DNA of 7,921 bases from Thioalkalivibrio sp. (GTDB lineage: Bacteria > Pseudomonadota > Gammaproteobacteria > Ectothiorhodospirales > Ectothiorhodospiraceae). The translations under genes were made by a program, and so were the position numbers. Location: positions 1 through 7,921 of the forward strand of contig SKOF01000588.1 in the NCBI GenBank assembly GCA_007120155.1. The letters are read 5' to 3'. A model generated the notes under the pieces. That model did no database searches. It was not told the origin of the DNA and saw only the letters and a program-made list of their open reading frames with translations. Positions 1-5,064 of the stretch are shown piece after piece. Positions within the stretch are counted from its first letter, which is position 1, and every line of letters starts with the position of its first letter.

Positions 1-1530
1 CAGTCCTACATGGAGATCAACAACTTCTACACCATGACGGTGTACGAGAAGGGCGCCGAAGTGGTGCGCATGATTCAGACGCTGCTGGGCCGGGATGTCT
101 TTCGCCGCGGCCTGGACCTGTACTTCGAGCGTCACGACGGCCAGGCCGTGACCACGGACGATTTCCTGCGTGCCATGGAGGATGCCGCGGCACGGGATCT
201 CTCCCGGTTCCGCCGCTGGTACGACCAGGCGGGCACCCCCGTGCTGAACGTCAGTGGAGCGTACGATGCCGGGGCGCAACGCTTCCGCCTGACCGTGCGC
301 CAGTCCTGTCCGCCCACGCCGGGGCAGGCGGAGAAGTTGCCGCTGCACATTCCGCTGGCCATGGCGCTGCTTGACCGGGCGGGGCGGGAGATCCCGCTGA
401 GACTCGAGGGCGAGGCATCCGCCGGGGGCGGGGAGCGGGTGCTGGAGCTCACTGCCCCGGACCACGTGTTCGTGTTCGAGGGGGTGCACGAGGCCCCGGT
501 GCCTTCGTTGCTGCGGGATTTCTCCGCGCCCGTGACCCTGCGCTATCCGTACACGGACGAGGAACTGGCCTTCCTGATGGCACGGGACACCGACGAGTTC
601 AACCGCTGGGAGGCGGGCCAGCAGTACGCGGTGCGTGTGCTGCTCAGACTGGTGGAGGACCACCAGGCCGGCAGGCCGCTGGTGATGGAGCCCCGGTTCG
701 TCGAGTCCGTGGATCAGGTGCTGACCCACACCGCCCTGGACCCCGCCCTGGTGGCGGAAGCCCTGACCCTGCCCGGCGAAAGCTACCTGGCGGACCACAT
801 GAAGGTGGCGGACGTGGATGCTATCCATACCGCCCGGCAGTTCGCCCGCCAGGCCCTGGGCGGGCAGCTGGCGGTCCGGTGGCGGGAGACCTATGAACGC
901 CACAGCGCAACCGATGCGCACAGCCTGGACGCCGACGCCATGGGCAGGCGCCGTCTGGCCAACCTGGCCCTGGCGTATCTGGTGGCGGCGGACCCGGTCG
1001 AGGGTCGGTCGCTGGCCCATCGGCAGTTTCGGGATGCCTGCAACATGTCCGAGAGCATGGGCGCCCTGCGGGCGCTGATGGACTGCGTCTGCGAGGAACG
1101 GGACGCGGCGCTGGCGGCCTTTGAGGCGCGCTGGAAGGACGAACCCCTGGTGCTGGACAAATGGTTCAGCCTGCAGGCCGCTTCCAGCGTTCCGGGCGCG
1201 CTCCAACGGGTACGCGGGTTGATGGGGCATCCGGGCTTCAATATGCGCAACCCCAACCGGGTACGTGCACTGATCGGTGCCTTCGTGACCGCCAACCCGG
1301 TGCATTTCCACGCGGCGGACGGCTCCGGTTACGATTTTCTTGCCGAACAGGTGCTGTCCCTCGATCCGCTGAACTCGCAGGTGGCGGCGCGGCTGGTCAA
1401 GGCCCTGAGCCGCTGGAAACGCTTTGACAAGCCCCGTCAGGCGGCCATGCGCGCGGCGCTGGAGCGGATCGTGGGGACGTCCGGTCTGTCCAGGGACGTC
1501 TACGAGATCACCAGCCGCAGCCTGGAGTGA
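1..1530 (+). CDS. pepN: Aminopeptidase N, C-terminal part (5' truncated by window edge)
   Basis: M1-family zinc aminopeptidase that removes N-terminal residues from peptides in the cytoplasm. The reading frame is open from base 1, so the gene begins upstream; the in-frame ATG at 10 is an internal Met, not a start. About 509 residues are visible, roughly E. coli PepN 372-870. Seen: NNFYTMTVYEKGAEVVRM near the beginning, where the Tyr of VYEKG (codon 43-45) corresponds to catalytic Tyr381 of E. coli; then YFERHDG, FRRWYDQAGTP and DQVLTHTALDPAL; then the all-helical C-terminal domain ending with MDKWFSLQA-type (here LDKWFSLQA), NPNRVRALIGAF and FHAADGSGYDFL. The zinc-binding HEXXH and the GXMEN exopeptidase motif must lie upstream of the window and cannot be checked. 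The gene ends with TGA and converges on the next gene, 41 nt away. No frameshift or internal stop is seen. Identification is by recalled similarity to E. coli PepN over the whole visible length. Confidence 0.97.
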   Translation, partial: QSYMEINNFYTMTVYEKGAEVVRMIQTLLGRDVFRRGLDLYFERHDGQAVTTDDFLRAMEDAAARDLSRFRRWYDQAGTPVLNVSGAYDAGAQRFRLTVRQSCPPTPGQAEKLPLHIPLAMALLDRAGREIPLRLEGEASAGGGERVLELTAPDHVFVFEGVHEAPVPSLLRDFSAPVTLRYPYTDEELAFLMARDTDEFNRWEAGQQYAVRVLLRLVEDHQAGRPLVMEPRFVESVDQVLTHTALDPALVAEALTLPGESYLADHMKVADVDAIHTARQFARQALGGQLAVRWRETYERHSATDAHSLDADAMGRRRLANLALAYLVAADPVEGRSLAHRQFRDACNMSESMGALRALMDCVCEERDAALAAFEARWKDEPLVLDKWFSLQAASSVPGALQRVRGLMGHPGFNMRNPNRVRALIGAFVTANPVHFHAADGSGYDFLAEQVLSLDPLNSQVAARLVKALSRWKRFDKPRQAAMRAALERIVGTSGLSRDVYEITSRSLE

Positions 1531-1538
1531 GAACTCTG

Positions 1539-1607
1539 CGCAATTGGATGCGGGTTTCAGGGTCCGGGGGATCAACCGCCTCCCTGGATCCTGAATCCTG
1601 AGTTGCG
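1539..1607. repeat. Imperfect inverted repeat between two convergent 3' ends
   Basis: An outer pair CGCAA (1539-1543) / TTGCG (1603-1607) encloses TTCAGGGTCC (1556-1565) / GGATCCTGAA (1586-1595), which pairs over 10 positions with one G-T wobble in the plus-strand RNA. The right arm also holds a short tandem, TCCTGAA-TCCTGAG (1589-1602). The element begins nine bases after the pepN stop and covers the last codons of the minus-strand gene. It could serve as a bidirectional 3'-end hairpin for the two convergent genes, but there is no T-run on either side, so it is not a standard intrinsic terminator. A dispersed extragenic palindrome is an alternative. Confidence 0.5.
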
Positions 1608-2108
1608 AATCATCACGTCCGCCAGTCTGTCCGCCTCCCGTGCGCGTTCCCGCGCACCGACACCCAGCAGTTCAAGGTAGGTTTCCACGCCACGGCGCAT
1701 GGCGCTGGCGGGATCGCCGGTGCCTCGCCCTGCCGGCAGGGCGAGGGCCAGATAGTCGAGCTGGACGCGCTCGGCGCACAACTCCGCCCGGGCCACGGCG
1801 GCACGCAGTCGGGCGCTGCGGCTGTCCGGCGGGCTCAAGGGTTTCAGCCGCCTGCGCAGGGTGCGCAGACGCAGCACGGTGGACGCGCGCCAGGGCGCCA
1901 GCGCCCGGCGCAATCGATCCAGGCCGCCGGCCTCGGGGACGGTGCGCGCCCGCGCCGCCTGCCAGCACAGGGCCAGCACCAGCGGGATGTCCGCGGCATG
2001 GCGAAGCTGCCAGTCCAGGCAAAGCGCCCGGACGTCGGGCCGCGCATAGAGCGCACAGGCGTAATCCCAGAGCGGGGCGGGAAATCCGGATTCGCTGGAT
2101 GCCTGCAT
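1572..2108 (-). CDS. TIGR02444/DUF2390 family protein, function unknown
   Basis: A 178-residue protein with no assigned biochemical role. The N-terminal part (LWDYACALYARPDVRALCLDWQ, split here: LWDYACALYA then RPDVRALCLDWQ; then ADIPLVLALCWQA) looks like the short alpha-helical TIGR02444/DUF2390 family, in which a Trp-Asp-Phe/Tyr-Ala helix is followed by an Asp-hydrophobic segment. Residues ~75-125 are Arg/Leu rich and helical. No signal peptide or transmembrane segment is seen. The start is well constrained: an in-frame TGA at 2129-2127 precedes it and 2108 is the only ATG before the conserved region, with no GTG or TTG in between. No Shine-Dalgarno sequence is present, while a perfect TATAAT lies 6 nt upstream, suggesting a leaderless message. 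The C-terminal tail (NSGFRIQGGG) is encoded by the inverted repeat after the gene and probably is not part of the conserved fold. The gene is transcribed toward pepN and away from the cyclase gene. The family assignment is from memory of the pattern and should be confirmed with the HMM. Confidence 0.8.
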   Translation of the reverse strand: MQASSESGFPAPLWDYACALYARPDVRALCLDWQLRHAADIPLVLALCWQAARARTVPEAGGLDRLRRALAPWRASTVLRLRTLRRRLKPLSPPDSRSARLRAAVARAELCAERVQLDYLALALPAGRGTGDPASAMRRGVETYLELLGVGARERAREADRLADVMIRNSGFRIQGGG

Positions 2109-2114
2109 CGGTGC

Positions 2115-2120
2115 ATTATA
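2115..2120 (-). promoter_or_regulatory. Perfect -10 hexamer TATAAT for the TIGR02444 gene
   Basis: Read on the minus strand, 2120-2115 is TATAAT, an exact sigma-70 -10 consensus in otherwise GC-rich DNA. It ends 6 nt before the ATG at 2108, so a start site 6-8 nt downstream would fall on or within a base or two of the A of the start codon. The -35 region is poor: CATTCA with a 17-nt spacer, or TTCACG (4 of 6) with a 15-nt spacer. No Shine-Dalgarno lies between the hexamer and the ATG. Confidence 0.55.
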
Positions 2121-2130
2121 GGGGCCTCAG

Positions 2131-2152
2131 CGGTCCGTGAATGGCCGGTCCG
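2131..2152. repeat. Direct repeat CGGTCCG x2, 15-bp period
   Basis: CGGTCCG occurs at 2131-2137 and again at 2146-2152, flanking the expected -35 position (2138-2143) of the minus-strand promoter. The arrangement could be a two-site operator, but the unit is short and GC-rich, so chance is a real alternative. Confidence 0.25.
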
Positions 2153-2241
2153 AACGCCGCTGCACTTGCGCCGGCGGCCCGGATCGGCTGTCATTGAGGC
2201 CGGCGAAGGGGTGCCCGGGATTTGGGATGGGCGGGATTGCG

Positions 2242-2278
2242 CCGTCCGCTCGGCTCCGGACCGGGGCCGAGCGGACGG
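2242..2278. repeat. Strong 17-bp hairpin in the divergent intergenic region
   Basis: CCGTCCGCTCGGC (2242-2254) is the exact reverse complement of GCCGAGCGGACGG (2266-2278). Inside it the stem continues with T2255-G2265 (wobble), C2256-G2264, C2257-G2263 and G2258-C2262, leaving a three-base loop (2259-2261). On the plus strand it is followed by TTTG, a minimal T-tract. It lies 85 bp before the cyclase start codon, and no plus-strand gene ends nearby upstream, so if it terminates transcription it would act on the cyclase leader or on pepN read-through. It may instead be a palindromic protein-binding site. Confidence 0.7.
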
Positions 2279-2313
2279 TTTGCGTACAGGATACGGATGC
2301 CCTGAACCGGTGT

Positions 2314-2345
2314 CCCGGTCCTGACGGAACCGGGCTGTGAGCCCG
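2314..2345 (+). promoter_or_regulatory. Two overlapping, mutually exclusive leader hairpins before the cyclase RBS
   Basis: Hairpin A pairs CCCGGT (2314-2319) with ACCGGG (2329-2334). Hairpin B pairs CGGGCT (2331-2336) with AGCCCG (2340-2345) around a GTG loop. They share 2331-2334, so only one can form at a time. B ends five bases before the AGGAG at 2351. This could modulate translation of the cyclase, but short GC-rich stems arise often by chance in DNA of this composition. Confidence 0.3.
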
Positions 2346-2350
2346 ATGCG

Positions 2351-2355
2351 AGGAG
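2351..2355 (+). promoter_or_regulatory. Ribosome binding site AGGAG that sets the cyclase start
   Basis: AGGAG lies 8 nt before the ATG at 2364 (5 nt before a GTG at 2361). It falls downstream of the more distal in-frame GTG at 2337, so it argues for the start at 2364 and against a nine-residue N-terminal extension. Confidence 0.7.
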
Positions 2356-2363
2356 CGACAGTG

Positions 2364-3497
2364 ATGGATCAACTGACGAAGGAAAACCGGCGGTTGCGCA
2401 GTCAACTGGACGACCTGCTGCGCCGCGTGCGGGAGAATGAGAGCAAGCTCAACCGGGTGCAGTCCCTGGCACTCAAGCTGATGGGCGCCTCGGGCCTGGC
2501 GGAGATCGTCGTCCTGCTGTCCCGGGATCTGCCCAGGATCTCCCGTCTGGACCATGTGGGGATCCTGCTGGAAGACATTACCGGGGAGGTGGCGCTGGCC
2601 ATCGCCGAGGCCGATATCGAGCTCAGACCGGGGCAGGTGGAACTGAACCCCGCGGGCAGCCTGCCGCTGCGCAGCTATGTGGGGCCTTATGACGCCCGCC
2701 TGCACGCGCAGCGCTGCGGCGGGCGGCAGGACCTGGCGAGCCTTGCCATCATCCCGCTGCGCCGCGGCGAGCAACCTCTGGGGGCGCTGGTCCTGGGCAG
2801 TCGGGATCCGCAGCGTTACCTGGCGGGCCTGGATACCTACTTCCTGGAAGAGCTGGCGGCGGTGACCGCGGTATGTATTGAAAATGCCCTGAACCTGCGC
2901 AGGCTGCGGGAACTGGGGCTGACCGATTCCCTCACCGGACTTCGCAACCGCCGCTACTTTGACGAACAGCTGCCCCTGGAATGCGCCCGGGCCCAGAGAG
3001 AGGGTGGTGTGCTGGCGTGTCTGTTCGTGGACATCGACCACTTCAAGATGATCAATGACGCACACGGCCATGCCGTGGGCGACCGGGTGATCCGGGATGT
3101 GGCGCAGCGCATCGCGCGCCATGTGCGCCCGTTCGACATGCTGGCCCGCTACGGGGGCGAGGAGTTCGTGGTGCTGCTCACACGCCTGGAGTTTGGCGCC
3201 GTTCTCGAGGTGGCCGAGCGCATCCGGGCCGCCGTGGCAGGCCATCCCGTGGTGGTGGATGAGGATCGGGAGCTGTCGGTGACGGTGTCTCTGGGTGCGG
3301 CCCAGTGCGCGGTGGTCCACGGGGTTGCCGTTGAGTCCGCCTCGGCCGGCCGCGCCCTGGTCGATGCCGCGGACCAGGCGCTGCTGCGTGCCAAGCAGGA
3401 GGGCCGCAACCGGGTCGTTATCGGGCAGTCGCTGACCACCCACGCCGGGTACGGGGTGCGGGAACCGGGGCAGATATATGACCGGTTCCGGATGTGA
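2364..3497 (+). CDS. Diguanylate cyclase with N-terminal DUF484/GAF-like domain
   Basis: Makes the second messenger c-di-GMP from two GTP. The 377-residue protein has no signal peptide or membrane helix and should be cytoplasmic. Residues 1-35 form a charged, probably coiled helix (MDQLTKENRRLRSQLDDLLR...). Residues ~35-175 resemble a DUF484/GAF-like sensor module. A linker helix (~176-186) leads to the GGDEF domain: DSLTGLRNRR at 188-197, FVDIDHFKMIND at 221-232, HGHAVGD at 234-240 and the active-site GGEEF at 264-268. The inhibitory I-site RxxD is present as RPFD (255-258), five residues before GGEEF, so feedback inhibition by c-di-GMP is expected. There is no EAL or HD-GYP domain. The start at ATG 2364 is chosen for its AGGAG; an upstream GTG at 2337 is less likely. 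The gene is monocistronic here, divergent from the TIGR02444 gene, and its stop lies only 15 nt from the stop of the convergent HPr gene. The ligand of the sensor domain cannot be read from the sequence. Confidence 0.93.
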   Translation: MDQLTKENRRLRSQLDDLLRRVRENESKLNRVQSLALKLMGASGLAEIVVLLSRDLPRISRLDHVGILLEDITGEVALAIAEADIELRPGQVELNPAGSLPLRSYVGPYDARLHAQRCGGRQDLASLAIIPLRRGEQPLGALVLGSRDPQRYLAGLDTYFLEELAAVTAVCIENALNLRRLRELGLTDSLTGLRNRRYFDEQLPLECARAQREGGVLACLFVDIDHFKMINDAHGHAVGDRVIRDVAQRIARHVRPFDMLARYGGEEFVVLLTRLEFGAVLEVAERIRAAVAGHPVVVDEDRELSVTVSLGAAQCAVVHGVAVESASAGRALVDAADQALLRAKQEGRNRVVIGQSLTTHAGYGVREPGQIYDRFRM

Positions 3498-3512
3498 CCG
3501 GCCGGGCGATCG

Positions 3513-3782
3513 TTACTCCGCCTCTCCGAACCGGGATTCGATGAGCTCTGTCAGCGCCTCGATGGCGGGCTGTTCGTCGTCACCCTGGGCCAGCAGCCGA
3601 ACGGTGGAGCCGCGACTTGCGGCCAGCATCATGACGCCCATGATGCTCTTGCCGTTGACCCGCCGGCCGCCCCGTTCCAGCTCGATCTCGCTCTGAAACT
3701 GGCTGGCCAGGCTGACGAATTTGGCGGCGGCCCGCGCGTGCATGCCGAGGCGGTTGATGATGGTCAGTTCGCGTTCGATCAT
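3513..3782 (-). CDS. ptsH: HPr-family phosphocarrier protein
   Basis: Small cytoplasmic phosphocarrier (89 residues) that passes phosphate from PEP-charged enzyme I to EIIA proteins. With the start at 3782, the active-site histidine in NRLGMHARAA is residue 15 and the regulatory serine in NGKSIMGVMM is residue 46, exactly the canonical HPr numbers; this agreement is the main reason for the start choice, with the in-frame ATG at 3800 rejected. The ATG overlaps the TGA of the upstream EIIA by one base (TGATG), indicating translational coupling. Ser46 together with a kinase gene three positions upstream in the operon means the protein can be controlled by seryl phosphorylation as well as carry phosphate on His15. 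It could equally be called an NPr-type protein because of its PTS-Ntr neighbourhood; no sugar EII genes are nearby. It is the last gene of the operon; enzyme I is absent downstream. No convincing terminator follows. Confidence 0.95.
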   Translation of the reverse strand: MIERELTIINRLGMHARAAAKFVSLASQFQSEIELERGGRRVNGKSIMGVMMLAASRGSTVRLLAQGDDEQPAIEALTELIESRFGEAE

Positions 3783-4177
3783 CAGCACTCGGTCTCGCAC
3801 AGCACGATACCGTCGTGGCCTCCGCTGATCGCCTTGTTCACCAGTTCGTGCAGGCGCAGTTGCGGATAATTGAGCACCCTCACCAGCATGGGCAGGTTGA
3901 TCCCGGCGATCACCTGGGTCTTGGGCTGTTGCAGCAGCCGGGTGGCGATGTTGCTCGGCGTGGAGCCGTACATGTCCGTCAGCACCAGCACCCCGTCACC
4001 CGTGTTGAGGCGGCGGTGTTGCACCAGGGCCTGGTTCAGCAGATCGTCCGGGTCACCCGCCTGGGACACCGCCAGCCAGGCGGTATCCAGCGGCAGCTGA
4101 CCGAGCATGGATCGGGCCGTGCCGAGCAGGTCCTCACCGATATGGTTGTGCGTGATGATCAACAGGCCGACTGCCAT
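3782..4177 (-). CDS. PTS mannose-family EIIA component
   Basis: A 131-residue free-standing EIIA of the mannose (Man) family, cytoplasmic, accepting phosphate from HPr. The N-terminal MAVGLLIITHNHIGEDLL places the phosphorylatable histidine at residue 10, the same position as in E. coli ManX. Other family features are VLVLTDMYGSTPSNIA (the LTD-x-x-G-(G/S)-TP-x-N loop) and VIAGINLPMLVRVL (the AG-N-P-M segment). The frame is open up to 4366, which would add 63 residues, but that extension lies inside rapZ in another frame and lacks family character; the start at 4177 fits the family exactly. The gene begins 26 nt after the rapZ stop and overlaps HPr by one base. There is no IIB, IIC or IID gene in the window, so a regulatory rather than a transport role is inferred, as for similar EIIAs in proteobacteria with HprK. 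Confidence 0.93.
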   Translation of the reverse strand: MAVGLLIITHNHIGEDLLGTARSMLGQLPLDTAWLAVSQAGDPDDLLNQALVQHRRLNTGDGVLVLTDMYGSTPSNIATRLLQQPKTQVIAGINLPMLVRVLNYPQLRLHELVNKAISGGHDGIVLCETEC

Positions 4178-4203
4178 GATGGGGGTCCCGTGTCTGCTCG
4201 GCT

Positions 4204-5064
4204 TCAACTCAATTCGCGGTGACGCGTGCTGACGTCGGTGCCGCGACTTTCCCGGAAGTGCCGCGCCAGGCGCTCGGCCAGGTAGACCGAGCGATGCTGT
4301 CCGCCGGTACATCCCAGGGAGACGGTCATGTAGCTGCGATGCTCCGACTCGAAGCAGGGGATCCACTGCTCGAGAAAACTCCGGAGGCTGTCAAACATCC
4401 TGTCGACCACCTGGTACTGCCCCAGAAAGGATGCCACGTCGGCGTCCAGTCCCGTCAGGTGGCGCAGCATGGGCTCCCAGTAGGGATTGGGCAGACAGCG
4501 TACATCGAAGACGAAATCCGAGTCCACCGGTGCGCCATGCTTGAAGCCGAAAGACTGGAAAAGGAGGGAAAGCGCCTGATCCCCCGCCTGCTTGACCCGG
4601 TCGCGGACCAGGTGGGTGAGCTGGTGCACATTGGTGCGCGTGGTGTCCACGATCAGGTCGGCGCGCACCGCGATCCGCGACAACAGGCTGCGCTCCAGAT
4701 TGATGGCCTCCATCAGGGGCATGCCGCGCCGGGCCAGGGGGTGCTTGCGGCGGGTCTCGCTGAAGCGGCGCAGCAGGATCTCTTCATCCGCCCGCAGGAA
4801 GATGATCTGCAGATCGACACCCAGGCCGCGGATCTCGTCGATGATCTCGCCAAAGTGGTCCAGCTCTTCGATGCCGCTGCGTGCGTCAATGCCCACCGCG
4901 GCCGTTTCGTAGAGCTGCAGCTTCGGCGTCATGAGCTGGCGTACGAAGGCGGTGAGCAGGCCCAGGTGGAGGTTGTCCACGCAGTAATAGCCGGCATCCT
5001 CCAGGGCATGCAGGGCCACGGTCTTCCCGGAGCCGGACAGTCCGCTGACGATGATCAGTTTCAC
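4204..5064 (-). CDS. rapZ: RapZ (YvcJ/YhbJ) nucleotide-binding regulator
   Basis: In E. coli RapZ controls glucosamine-6-phosphate synthase by handing the small RNA GlmZ to RNase E and senses GlcN6P through its C-terminal domain; in other bacteria the role is less clear. The protein here has 286 residues, close to the E. coli 284. Seen: Walker A GLSGSGKT at 8-15, YYCVDN at 26-31, FLRADEEILLRRFSETRR-like region, RADLIVDTT, the C-domain block SFGFKHGAPVDSDFVFDVR followed by CLPNPYW, and GCTGGQHRS at 251-259. The start codon is GTG at 5064-5062, overlapping the hprK TGA by four bases (GTGA), with GGAGGA six bases before it inside hprK; translational coupling is likely. The C-terminus stops at RHRELS and lacks the Lys/Arg tail (KRKP) that E. 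coli uses to bind RNA. The position between the HPr kinase and the second EIIA suggests cross-talk with the PTS, which is inference. Confidence 0.96.
   Translation of the reverse strand: MKLIIVSGLSGSGKTVALHALEDAGYYCVDNLHLGLLTAFVRQLMTPKLQLYETAAVGIDARSGIEELDHFGEIIDEIRGLGVDLQIIFLRADEEILLRRFSETRRKHPLARRGMPLMEAINLERSLLSRIAVRADLIVDTTRTNVHQLTHLVRDRVKQAGDQALSLLFQSFGFKHGAPVDSDFVFDVRCLPNPYWEPMLRHLTGLDADVASFLGQYQVVDRMFDSLRSFLEQWIPCFESEHRSYMTVSLGCTGGQHRSVYLAERLARHFRESRGTDVSTRHRELS

Noticed and set aside
2228..2283. Possible -24/-12 (sigma-54) promoter before the cyclase, suggested by TGG...TTGC near 2228-2240 and TTTGC at 2279
   Set aside because: The GG-to-GC spacing is not the required 10 nt in either case.
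1640..2324. Several plus-strand open frames opposite and beyond the TIGR02444 gene
   Set aside because: Arg/Ala/Pro-rich translations typical of out-of-frame GC-rich DNA, with no family resemblance.
2337..2363. GTG at 2337 as the start of the cyclase
   Set aside because: The AGGAG at 2351-2355 is downstream of this GTG and is well placed for the ATG at 2364.
2127..3443. A 438-codon open frame on the minus strand opposite the diguanylate cyclase
   Set aside because: It mirrors a high-GC gene in the opposite strand, has low-complexity Gln/His/Arg-rich translation with no family pattern, and overlaps a clear GGDEF protein along its whole length.
3482..3501. Intrinsic terminator between the cyclase and HPr genes
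   Set aside because: Only a 5-bp stem with a 10-nt loop, partly inside the coding end of the cyclase, and no T-run on either strand.
3783..3800. A six-residue N-terminal extension of HPr from the ATG at 3800
   Set aside because: The ATG at 3782 gives the canonical His15 and Ser46 numbering and the TGATG overlap with the EIIA stop.
4178..4366. A 63-residue N-terminal extension of the Man-type EIIA
   Set aside because: It runs inside rapZ in another frame. The start at 4177 puts the active histidine at residue 10 as in the family.
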